Origin: Chloroflexota bacterium
GTDB lineage: Bacteria > Chloroflexota > Anaerolineae > Ardenticatenales > JAADHH01
Assembly: GCA_013151955.1 (NCBI GenBank)
Contig: JAADHH010000074.1
Location: forward strand, 1-42,248
Reading direction: 5' to 3'
DNA: 42,248 nucleotides
The notes under the pieces were generated by a model that had not been told where the DNA came from, searched no databases, and saw nothing but the letters and a program-made list of their open reading frames with translations. How positions within the stretch are numbered: position 1 is the stretch's first letter; every line of letters starts with the position of its first letter. A program made the position numbers and the translations under genes. Shown here in pieces: positions 27,223-35,635 of this stretch.

Positions 27223-27771
27223 CTAATAATCCTCCAGCGAGACGCCCAAACCATCGGCCAGCCGGTTCACATAGGCAAAGTAAGCGGTGATCTGGGCGAT
27301 GTCCAGGATGGCGTGGTCGCCGAAGCCGGCCAACCGCAACGTCTCCACGTCGGCCTCCACGACATCGGCCGGCGTACGGGTCAGCTTCGCCACATAGCCG
27401 AGCATGACCCGGTCCGCGCTGCTGAGGGGAGCGCGGGTGTAATCTTCCTTGAGTTGCGCGACCAGCGCATCGTCACGTGTAACCCTACGGAGAGCCTCCC
27501 CGTGGTGGGTGATTCAGTAGCGACAATGGTTCAATGTTGATACCACCAGGCCGATCATCTCCCGTTGATAGCGCTTGAGTGGAGACGGGCCAAACATCAG
27601 GGTATGATACAGGGCACGGTGGTCGAGCATGGACTGCGGGTTCAGGCTGTGAATCTTCATGATGTTTGCCGCCCGCCCGGTCCGCGGATCAGCACACAAG
27701 GCGTAAGCGTCAGACAGCGACTCGGTGGCCTGTTCCTCATCGATCATTTGGATCCAGGCTTTGTTCTTCAT
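27223..27771 (-). CDS. AhpD/carboxymuconolactone decarboxylase-like peroxidase-related protein, candidate selenoprotein (in-frame TGA at 27514-27516 in CxxU motif)
   Basis: ORFs 27514-27771 and 27223-27405 are in the same frame, separated by a single TGA; read-through gives ...GLVVSTLNHCRY[U]ITHHGEALRRVTRDDALVAQLKEDYTRAPLSSADRVMLGYVAKLT..., 182 aa. Confidence 0.85.
27487..27503 (-). promoter_or_regulatory. Candidate bacterial SECIS hairpin for the AhpD-like gene
   Basis: ACGGGGA-GGC-TCTCCGT, 7-bp stem, G at loop position 1, loop begins 18 nt after the TGA. Confidence 0.65.
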
Positions 27772-27836
27772 GGCTTTGCCCCCTCTCTCTTGATGGTTTT
27801 GTCAAATTCGTACAACTTGTGGCAGCTTCTCACTGC

Positions 27837-28385
27837 TCACGGAGCGGTTGCCAACTCCTGTAAACGGGCCAACAAGGCGGATACCGGAGGCCGGTCGGTG
27901 GGGTCGTGGCTGCGGTAGGCCAGGCGCACGATTCCGGTCGTGTCCACGATGAAATCGCCACCGAGTTGCGTGGAGTCTCCCTGAACGCCCCGCCAACGGC
28001 GGCCGGCACGCATGAGCTGTACGTACCGCCATGTCGTCCGCAGATTCCAAGAGCGCAGCCAGGAGCGTTCCAGCCCATAGGCACGATACACCTGCCGCTC
28101 CTCGTCCAGCAAGACGGGGAACGATACCCCTGTTTCCTCCAGCCAGGCATGGGCCAGCGGCGAAGAGCCAAAGGTAACCACCAAGACAGAAACGTTCAGT
28201 TTGAGGAGTTCGTCTTCCTGTTGGCGCAACTGCGCCACATGCTCGCGGCAGGGCAGTCAGCCAAGGTGGCGAAGAAACACCAGCAGGGCATTGTGCCCTC
28301 CCTGCAAGGTATCGTCCAGCGAGACGGCCCGGCCGTCCACGTCTGGTAATGAGAATCTGGGGGCCTGGTCGCCGGCCTCAATCAT
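27837..28385 (-). CDS. Peroxiredoxin-like (AhpC/TSA, Prx-like2/SelU-type) protein, candidate selenoprotein (in-frame TGA at 28257-28259 in UxxC motif)
   Basis: ATG 28385 preceded by AAAGGAG; read-through gives MIEAGDQAPRFSLPDVDGRAVSLDDTLQGGHNALLVFLRHLG[U]LPCREHVAQLRQQEDELLKLNVSVLVVTFGS..., 182 aa. Confidence 0.87.
28222..28237 (-). promoter_or_regulatory. Candidate bacterial SECIS hairpin for the Prx-like gene
   Basis: TGGCGC-AGTT-GCGCCA, 6-bp perfect stem, G at loop position 2, 27 nt after the TGA. Confidence 0.6.
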
Positions 28386-28484
28386 GGCGCATCTCCTTTA
28401 CTTGTGGTTGAACGAAGACATCAAGATACGCAATCCTGACGTTGTCGAGGGCAGGTATCTTACCTGTTTCGCGTTTTGGGTTTC

Positions 28485-28552
28485 GAGTGGCGTGTTGCGT
28501 GTTGCGTGTTGCGTATTCCGTCGCTCGACGCTCCCCGCCCCACGCTCGACGC
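28485..28552. repeat. Short-repeat tract (GTGTTGC units and CTCGACGC/CCCCACGCTCGACGCC)
   Basis: Resembles 12855-12959 and the minus strand of 2505-2560. Confidence 0.6.
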
Positions 28553-28602
28553 CATTTTCACCCCTGGTGGCGCGCGCGCAGCAGCGCGCATGGTTATTTG
28601 CT

Positions 28603-28641
28603 AACAAAACAACGAGAGGTCGGGACAAAAACCTCTCGTTG
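28603..28641 (-). terminator. Rho-independent terminator (minus strand)
   Basis: CAACGAGAGGT-N10-ACCTCTCGTTG followed by TTTTGTT on the minus strand. Confidence 0.75.
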
Positions 28642-28840
28642 TCATTCCAACGCCTCGCTCTACCTATCTGTACCGTCGCCAATCTTTCCTGTCCCTATGA
28701 GAGTAACCCTGTCCTGCGTGGACAGGGAGGGTTTTCTTTGTGCCGCACCAGGCACGAGCAGTTTTCCGACCATGGGGAGCATTCACCCCATGACGAAAGC
28801 CGGATTGAGCCGGCGGCCTACTCTCTCGCAGCCCGTATGG

Positions 28841-29377
28841 TCACGTATGGGCAACGTTTCGGAATGCCAGGGAGAGGTCTTCTAACAGGCGTTCCAGCGC
28901 TTCCCAAGTCAAATTGATCGGGACAGCAGTCCTCTGCCTGTTGCCTTTCACCATGCGATATCGGGCAAGAGTCAGCACGCAATGGCCGCTGGCCAGTTGG
29001 TTCGACACGGCCTCGTAATACTCGCGACGCCCATTACGGACTGACGGGCGCGTACTACGGATTTGGGCATAGCCCAACCGTGGTGCGACCTCGACAAGGC
29101 GCAGGGGTTCGAGCAGATAGGTCACGCGGGACACCGTTTCTTCGCCCAAGCGGCCAAGGTCCACCGGCAAAGCGTGGTTGGCCCAGACAACCAAACGGGT
29201 AAACGAACACCCCACGGGCCCCTGATTGCGGATGTCCATTTGCACCCCCAACCCTTCCACCTCGAACACCGAGCTTTCGAAAGGCTGTTGTGCCGAAACG
29301 GCCGGCAAAAATGATTTCCACATCCTGTTTGTCAATATATCAACCGTTTGTCTTCCTGCTGCAATTGTCTCTCTCAT
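28841..29377 (-). CDS. Hypothetical protein (178 aa)
   Basis: Coherent globular composition; followed on the minus strand by the 28603-28641 terminator; no family recognised. Confidence 0.55.
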   Translation of the reverse strand: MRETIAAGRQTVDILTNRMWKSFLPAVSAQQPFESSVFEVEGLGVQMDIRNQGPVGCSFTRLVVWANHALPVDLGRLGEETVSRVTYLLEPLRLVEVAPRLGYAQIRSTRPSVRNGRREYYEAVSNQLASGHCVLTLARYRMVKGNRQRTAVPINLTWEALERLLEDLSLAFRNVAHT

Positions 29378-29510
29378 GCTTCACCTCGCTCGCCATTCGC
29401 TATTCCACCGACGATTTCCAGAACGATTAAGTACTTGTACTATGCTTTTCGGCTCTTCCCCCTGTGTTGCTTGATAGCTCTTTAGTACTTGTTTCCGACA
29501 CCAGGTTCTA

Positions 29511-29640
29511 TGCATTGTCCGAGACTTCGCTCAGAAAATGTGGCCCCTGACGGTGCAGTTGACAAAAGGGCAGGGGACACAGATTTTCCGATAATTTTTG
29601 CCTGAAATCCGTGTTTCTCTGTGAGAATCTGTGTCTTAAT
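29511..29640 (-). repeat. Repeat family B copy 3 (inverted)
   Basis: Matches the reverse complement of 16230-16380, including GTCAACTGCACCGTCAGGGGCCACATTTTCTGAGCGAAGTCTCGGACAATGC. Confidence 0.85.
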
Positions 29641-29670
29641 AAGAAGAAAACAGACCTCTCCGACAAGCTG

Positions 29671-31158
29671 CTAGCCAATCTTACGTAGCGCATGTTCGCG
29701 TCCGTTGTAGGAGAGCAGCCGGCGAGTCCCATCCAGTGTAGTTTCCAGATAAACGGGACGAGACCAAATTTGGAAGAGATTCGCCAAAGTATCCCGGCCA
29801 TAGGTTATATCCAGGTCCACGCCATCATGTTTATGATGAAGATACAACTCTCCCCGGTTCCGAAAGTTCGCGTCCTGCACTTCGATTACGGGCTGGCCAC
29901 GGTTTGTCAATGAACGCAGCAACTGACTCTTGATCCTCTGAAATTCACGAGAGTCGATCTCGTAGTAGCCGGTTCGCTCATTGAACTTATAGGCAAAGAG
30001 CTTGTAGCGCAGACAGAACTCTTCTGTAAGGAAGGTATCAATGAAGCCGAGATCGTTGTAAATTCGGCGCACTTCGAAGATTTTCTCCCGCCCCAGGCCA
30101 AGTTTTTGGTCCCACGTAGCTTTTACGGCTCGATCATCACACGCCTCGTACTCCCGGCCAAATTGGCCCTTGTTCCAACGGTCTTCGATGTCCCGATACA
30201 ACTCCAGGCCGATTTTGTAGGGATTGATGCGATGGGGATTCATGGCTACGGTGCCTGCGTGATGGTCGGCATAATCCACCACCTCCGCCGGCTCCATGAC
30301 CCCCGACTGAGTCATGATCGTCGTATGCCAATAGCTTGCCCAGCCTTCGTTCATGATTTTGGTCATCGCCTGGGGTGCGAAGTAATAGGCCTCTTCGCGA
30401 ATGATGGCCAGGATATCCTGCTGCCAGGGGTCCAGGGGAGCATGATTCAAGAGAAAGAGGAGAACGTCCTGCTGCGGTTGCGCGGGGAACTTTTGCTTGC
30501 GTGCTTTGGCCTCTTCAGCTTGCCGGCGCGCATCTTCTCGCAGTTCTGCCGGGGGGTTGATGAAACGATCCATGTACCCTTTGCTGGGCAGTCGCGCAGG
30601 CTGCGGCGTTTCGCCTTCCTCGTTCGTTTCTTCCGGCGGATGTGCCGGTTGTTTCACGTAAGCGGCGTGTACATCAATCAGGTTATCCAGGGAGAGGCAA
30701 GTATCTATGAATTCCTCCACTTCTTCCAACCCATACCGGTCGATAAACTGGCGGACACGGGTGGCATGATTCGCCATCTCGTCCATCATCTTGCGGTTTG
30801 TCGGTGCAAACCAGAAATTTTTCTTGAAGAAATCGGCGTGCGCATAGACATGGGCCATGACGATCTTTTGATCTATCGTTGCGTTGCTCTTCAGCAGATA
30901 GGCATAGCAGGGATCGTTGTTGATGACCATCTCGTAAATCCGGTGCAATCCATACGCATAACTTTTGCGCATACGCTCGAACTCCATGCCGAAGCGCCAG
31001 TGGGGATAGCGCGTGGGGAAGCCCATGTAGGAAGCGACCTCGTTCATCTGGTGAAAATCGAGCACCTCGAAAATGACTTCGAAGAAGTCAAGGCCGTATT
31101 CCAGGGCCTGCGCACGAATCCGATCTCGCTCTTTCGCCAGTTCTTTGGGCAATGCCAT
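29671..31158 (-). CDS. spoVR: SpoVR family protein
   Basis: QALEYGLDFFEVIFEVLDFHQMNEVASYMGFPTRYPHWRFGMEFERM; LLKSNATIDQKIVMAHVYAHADFFKKN; adjacent to yhbH and prkA. Confidence 0.95.
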   Translation of the reverse strand: MALPKELAKERDRIRAQALEYGLDFFEVIFEVLDFHQMNEVASYMGFPTRYPHWRFGMEFERMRKSYAYGLHRIYEMVINNDPCYAYLLKSNATIDQKIVMAHVYAHADFFKKNFWFAPTNRKMMDEMANHATRVRQFIDRYGLEEVEEFIDTCLSLDNLIDVHAAYVKQPAHPPEETNEEGETPQPARLPSKGYMDRFINPPAELREDARRQAEEAKARKQKFPAQPQQDVLLFLLNHAPLDPWQQDILAIIREEAYYFAPQAMTKIMNEGWASYWHTTIMTQSGVMEPAEVVDYADHHAGTVAMNPHRINPYKIGLELYRDIEDRWNKGQFGREYEACDDRAVKATWDQKLGLGREKIFEVRRIYNDLGFIDTFLTEEFCLRYKLFAYKFNERTGYYEIDSREFQRIKSQLLRSLTNRGQPVIEVQDANFRNRGELYLHHKHDGVDLDITYGRDTLANLFQIWSRPVYLETTLDGTRRLLSYNGREHALRKIG

Positions 31159-31164
31159 CTTTCC

Positions 31165-32274
31165 CTACCGCCCTTTGCCAAGGAATTCTTTTATGGAATC
31201 GTAGATTCCGTCGCGGCCATCGATCTCCGAGAGTATGACCTGTTCATGTTCACGGGAGAAGTGATCCTCCAGGTCGTGAATGAACTCGCCACTTCCGTAA
31301 TAACTTTCCACCTGCCCGTAGCAAAACAGATTGGCGCTCGGCAACAGCGTTTCATCCAATATCTTCAAACACTTCTCCGTATCGCCGCCCCCCCAATTGT
31401 CCCCGTCGGAAAAATGGAATGGGTAGATGTTCCACTCGTCAGCGGGGTAATAGCGCGCGATGATTTCTGCGCAAAGGTCATAGGCCGAAGAAATTATCGT
31501 GCCACCGCTCTCCCGCGTGTGAAAGAAGGTCTCGCGATCTACTTCCCTCGCTTCCGCGTCATGGATAATGAACCGCGTTTCCAGATTGCGGTACTGGGAT
31601 TGAAGCCAAGTATCAATCCAAAATGCTTCGATACGCACGATGTCCTTTTGTTCATCGCCCATGCTTCCGGAAACATCCATCATGTAGATCACAACGGCAT
31701 TGCTCTCCGGAAGTTGTACCTCCTTCCACGACCGGTAGCGCTTGTCATCCGGTATGGGGACGATGAGGGGGGCCGAGCTGTTATACGAGCCGCTGCTCAG
31801 TTGCCGTTTGAGCGCTTGTTTGTATGTGCGCTTGAAATGGCGCAAGGATTCCGGCCCCGTGCGTCGGATTCCGCTGTAGCGGTCCTTTTCGCTGGTGATG
31901 TTCTTCTTTCCACGCGGTTCGATCTTGGGCAGTTCCAGCTCTTCGCCCAGGATCTGCGCCAGCTCCTCCAGGGTGAGCTCCACTTCCAAGATGTGTTGGC
32001 CGGGTTGGTCTCCCGCTTTCCCCATGCCGGCATCGTCCTGGCCGCGCCCAATCGGGGTACCCTTTTCACCATCGCCTTGCCCTACGCCGCCACCTTTGCG
32101 TTGGCCAAAGCGGAAGTGAGGTATTTCCACCTGAGGGATCGGGATGCTCACCAGGTTTTTCCCCCGCCGGCCGATTAGCTCGCCACGCGAGATATAGTTG
32201 CGCAGATTCTTGCGTACGTGACCGCGGGCAATCTCGTTGAACCGGCGGGTGTCTCGCTCGATTTTACTGATCAT
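31165..32274 (-). CDS. yhbH: DUF444 family protein (YhbH/YeaH)
   Basis: [55 protein letters not shown]-like N-terminus. Confidence 0.93.
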   Translation of the reverse strand: MISKIERDTRRFNEIARGHVRKNLRNYISRGELIGRRGKNLVSIPIPQVEIPHFRFGQRKGGGVGQGDGEKGTPIGRGQDDAGMGKAGDQPGQHILEVELTLEELAQILGEELELPKIEPRGKKNITSEKDRYSGIRRTGPESLRHFKRTYKQALKRQLSSGSYNSSAPLIVPIPDDKRYRSWKEVQLPESNAVVIYMMDVSGSMGDEQKDIVRIEAFWIDTWLQSQYRNLETRFIIHDAEAREVDRETFFHTRESGGTIISSAYDLCAEIIARYYPADEWNIYPFHFSDGDNWGGGDTEKCLKILDETLLPSANLFCYGQVESYYGSGEFIHDLEDHFSREHEQVILSEIDGRDGIYDSIKEFLGKGR

Positions 32275-32299
32275 CAGGGTCCTCTTTCCTTGCCGGGTC

Positions 32300-34405
32300 T
32301 CAGGCCGTCTCCCTGTTTTTCACATCCCCTCGCGCAAAGATACTGGCAACGTAATTCAGCACGTCGGTAGCGCAAACCTCACAATAACCAAAGTTGCTCT
32401 TCATGCGACTCTTGACGACGTCTATTTTCTCCTGGGTCTCCTGATCCATAACGCTGGATACCAGACTGGTCAACTTGATAGAATCTTTCTGGTCCTCGAA
32501 GAGTTTCAGTTCCAGCGCCTTCTGCAACCGTGGGTTGGAAGTGTAGTCGAATTTCTTGCCGTCCAAAGCCAACGCGGCGATGTAATTCATGATTTCCCGG
32601 CGGAAGTCATCCTTGCGACTGGCGGGAATGTCTATCTTCTCTTCTACAGAACGCATCAAGCGCTCGTCTGGTTCCTCATCCTGGCCGGTGAACCGGTTTC
32701 GGACTCTCTCGTGCTGGGTATAGGCCCGGACGTTGTCGATGTAGTTTGCGGCCAGGCGCTTTATGGCTTCCTCGTCAGCGGTTATTGCGCGCTGCACCTC
32801 GTTCTTCACAATGTCTTCGTATTCTTCCTTGACGACGGCCAACAGTTCACGATACCGGAGGCGGGTGTTTTCGTTGCTGATGAGGGCATGATGCTTCAAC
32901 CCCTCCTCCAATTCTGTCAAGACCATGAAAGGGTTGACGCACCCATCGGGGTAACGTTCATCTACCGTTTCGTGATCGCCACTTCCATCGAAGTTTACCA
33001 GCGCATTGGAAATCTTATCCTGAATATAGCGTGGCGAGATACCGTCCAACCCTTCCCGCTTAGCTTCCTCGCGCAATTCCCGGACGCTGTCGTCGGTAAA
33101 GCCGCGCAGCGCTTTGCCGTCATAGAGTTTGAGTTTCTGCATCAGGGTGAGGCCGGCGTGTTTCGGCTCTTCCAGACGAGTGAGCACGGCCCACATGGCC
33201 GCTATCTGCAGGACATGGGGGGCAATATGCTTGCCGACGATCCGGTCTTGCAGGAAATCTTTTTCGTAAATCTGAACCTCGTCGCCGAGGCGCGTGATGT
33301 ATGGAATGTCAATCTTGACCGTGCGATCGCGCAGAGCTTCCATGTATTCATTGTTCTGTAGCCTGCGATACTCCGGCTCATTCGTGTGCGCCAGGATCAC
33401 TTCGTCGATGTCCGTCTGGGAAAACTTCTTTGGCTTGATCTTGTGTTCTTGGGAAGCGCCCAGCAAGTCATAGAGGAAGGCCACATCCAGTTTGAGCACT
33501 TCGATGAATTCGATCAGTCCCCGATTGGCGATGTTGAACTCGCCATCGAAGTTGAAGGCGCGCGGGTCCGAGTCGGAGCCATATTCGGCAATCTTACGAT
33601 AGTTGATATCGCCGGTCAGCTCCGTCGAATCTTGATTCTTTTCGTCCTTGGGCTGGAAGGTTCCAATGCCCACTCGATCTTTTTCCGAGATGGCGAGCCG
33701 TTTGACCCGCACATGTTCCACAACCTTCCCCCAGTCACCCTCATATTGCTCCATCAGTTGCCGATAGATGAATCGACAAGCCGGGCACATATCCCCTTCG
33801 ACGACAACATGCTCTTCCTCCGGCAGTTTCGCGTTAAGCTTCTCCAAAACTTGTGCCCGCAACTCGATAGGTATGAGGCGCAAGGGGTCCTCGTGCATGG
33901 GGCAATCGAAATCTTCGCTCTCGGTATGCCACCCAAACGTGTAGAGGGCACCCTCTTCCGTGCGCGAGTAGGCCTCTAATCCCTTTTTGAGCAAGCGAAC
34001 GATGGTACTTTTCGAACTGCCCACGGGGCCATGGAGCAGAAGCACCCGTCGCTCTGTTCCGTAACGACGCGCAGCGGAGTGGAAAGCGTCCACCAAACTC
34101 ATCAAGGACCGGTCCAGACCGAAGATGCCATCCTTGCCATTATCGAGCGGATCATCGAAGAAGTTGTAATGCACAAGACGCTCACGATTCTCTGTATATT
34201 CCCTCGTGCCATGCGACAGAATCATGTCGTAAATGCGCCGGAAGGCGCTGCGTGCCACCCTTGGATTGCGCGCAACAATGTCCAGATATTCCGATAACGA
34301 GCCTTCCCAGTGCTGCTCGCGGAACGCTGTGGTATCCTGTTTTTGCGCAATAAATGCGACCAGCTCTTGTCCCTTAACCCGATTTGCAGTTTTTTTCTTT
34401 GCCAT
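32300..34405 (-). CDS. prkA: PrkA/YeaG family AAA serine protein kinase
   Basis: [23 protein letters not shown] Walker [35 protein letters not shown]-terminal [11 protein letters not shown]. Confidence 0.95.
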   Translation of the reverse strand: MAKKKTANRVKGQELVAFIAQKQDTTAFREQHWEGSLSEYLDIVARNPRVARSAFRRIYDMILSHGTREYTENRERLVHYNFFDDPLDNGKDGIFGLDRSLMSLVDAFHSAARRYGTERRVLLLHGPVGSSKSTIVRLLKKGLEAYSRTEEGALYTFGWHTESEDFDCPMHEDPLRLIPIELRAQVLEKLNAKLPEEEHVVVEGDMCPACRFIYRQLMEQYEGDWGKVVEHVRVKRLAISEKDRVGIGTFQPKDEKNQDSTELTGDINYRKIAEYGSDSDPRAFNFDGEFNIANRGLIEFIEVLKLDVAFLYDLLGASQEHKIKPKKFSQTDIDEVILAHTNEPEYRRLQNNEYMEALRDRTVKIDIPYITRLGDEVQIYEKDFLQDRIVGKHIAPHVLQIAAMWAVLTRLEEPKHAGLTLMQKLKLYDGKALRGFTDDSVRELREEAKREGLDGISPRYIQDKISNALVNFDGSGDHETVDERYPDGCVNPFMVLTELEEGLKHHALISNENTRLRYRELLAVVKEEYEDIVKNEVQRAITADEEAIKRLAANYIDNVRAYTQHERVRNRFTGQDEEPDERLMRSVEEKIDIPASRKDDFRREIMNYIAALALDGKKFDYTSNPRLQKALELKLFEDQKDSIKLTSLVSSVMDQETQEKIDVVKSRMKSNFGYCEVCATDVLNYVASIFARGDVKNRETA

Positions 34406-34554
34406 CGTTTTCCCTCCCCAATCCGTATTCTCTCTTCAAGCAACCTGAGACAGAAAAACCCACCACGACCCGTAAAACGAAGCTAGGACGGATGGGCGAC
34501 AAAGGTCGTTTTTCTATTTGCTGCGATTCATAGCCATCAAAGGTTCTTATAGAA

Positions 34555-34595
34555 AACAGAAGCCGGCCCGTTCTCTTTGGGTCGGCTCATCTGTT
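34555..34595 (-). terminator. Hairpin with T-rich 3' flank in the prkA leader
   Basis: AGCCGGCCC/GGGTCGGCT 9-bp stem extended by AACAGA/TCTGTT; minus-strand flank TCTGTTTTCTAT. Confidence 0.5.
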
Positions 34596-34883
34596 AAGGT
34601 GTTTTTTCGTGTTGATAGCTGTGACGCTGGAAAAAGCGGAAATCATACCTCCAATACAGGCCATGACTTCGATATAGGGTATGGTGTTAGTCGTCTTGCA
34701 TCTGAGCCCTCACGGGTAAATGTGCCTTCGTTGGCTATTGGGCCTCAATGGTACGTAAACTGAGAAAGTGCAAGGGGTTCATCCAAGAAAGACGCCTACC
34801 CGGCCACGCTTCAACCCTTCGGTCGGGTTTCTTCCCTGGAAAATGGCCCCAAAAGAAATATTTTCCTGTGAATGGCTACTACA

Positions 34884-34912
34884 ATTATAGCGTAAGCGGC
34901 AAGTTTTGTCTG
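34884..34912 (-). promoter_or_regulatory. Possible promoter for the prkA leader or an upstream RNA
   Basis: Minus strand CAGACA-N17-TATAAT. Confidence 0.45.
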
Positions 34913-35169
34913 TAAAACTGTTGTAAACCTTCCGTAAAGCCCGCGTAAAACTGGGACCTGAAAAACAAAGACCACCCGCCACAATCCCGAACTTCGTTCA
35001 TCTGGTCGGATGGTAAAGTGCAGTCGTCTTGACTTAGCTCATCGGTCACGCAACTTTGCGCAGGTACTTCCTCCCCTACTGTACTGTGACTTCCCACGAA
35101 GGGAACTTAACGAAACTGTACATAGATTATAGCACGTCACCATGAATGTTGTCAAATCTCAACGACGAC

Positions 35170-35345
35170 CGCCAGGGCTTTTCAAAATTCCTACGACTGC
35201 CCGAGACCTTGATCGGAAAACGGGGTCCCTGACGGGACAGTTGACAAAAGGACGAGGAACACAGATATACACAGGCTTCGCACACAGATTTTTTCTACAT
35301 GTTTTATCTCTGTTTTTCTGTGAGAATCTGTGTCCTACAAAAACA
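35170..35345 (-). repeat. Repeat family B copy 4 (inverted, diverged)
   Basis: GGTCCCTGACGGGACAGTTGACAAAAGG ... TTTTTCTGTGAGAATCTGTGTCCTAC; left end (CAGGGCTTTTCAAAATTCCTACGACTG) shared with 42160-42190. Confidence 0.85.
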
Positions 35346-35400
35346 AACATAAGAACTTTGAAAAGCCCCGGACGACCGCTGCGCGGTGCCCGCCAAGGTT

Positions 35401-35525
35401 CGCGTTTTGGGTTGGTCAAGGGCCGGCCTGGACGCGACGGATTTCCCATTCCAGGGCGGTGGAACGTAGGGGCGGTCGCCCTGGCAGGTGCAAAAACCGC
35501 CTCTACCGGTGCCCCAACGCAAAAA
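35401..35525. repeat. Repeat family A copy 2
   Basis: GCGTTTTGGGTTGGTCAAGGGCCGGCCTGGACGCGACGG ... CCGCCTCTACCGGTGCCCCAACGCAAAAA as at 15836-16006. Confidence 0.8.
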
Positions 35526-35555
35526 TGCGCCAGACACCTCCCCTCTCGGCAGGCT

Positions 35556-35584
35556 TTGACTTGTACGCAAAACTATGGTACCAT
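35556..35584 (+). promoter_or_regulatory. Sigma70-type promoter for rmlD
   Basis: TTGACT-N17-TACCAT. Confidence 0.55.
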
Positions 35585-35635
35585 CCTTCCGTTGGAAGGA
35601 CCAGGTTCGTCAATATCAGTAAGGACTTTTGCTCT

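Noticed and set aside
27223-27771. Interpretation of the split AhpD-like ORFs as a pseudogene or sequencing error
   Set aside because: Frame is intact on both sides, the only interruption is TGA at a motif Cys position, a SECIS-like hairpin follows, and the adjacent gene has the same pattern. Still needs Sec-machinery confirmation.
27837-28238. ORF-track CDS starting at GTG 28238
   Set aside because: Would remove the N-terminal thioredoxin-fold strand and active-site motif; the ATG at 28385 has a strong SD and an in-frame TGA reading instead.
28571-28588. GCGCGCGCAGCAGCGCGC alternating GC tract (possible Z-DNA or short palindrome)
   Set aside because: Short and unsurprising in a GC-rich genome; no supporting context.
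28799-28870. Minus-strand GAGAGAGTAGGCCGCCGGCTCAATCCGGC resembles the 3' end of 5S rRNA
   Set aside because: Only ~20 nt of resemblance; the sequence where the rest of 5S should lie is the 3' end of CDS 28841-29377.
35330-35635. N-terminal extension of the rmlD ORF
   Set aside because: Runs through repeat families A/B and a promoter; the Rossmann start MRIALTGARGQLG at 35636 is the natural N-terminus.
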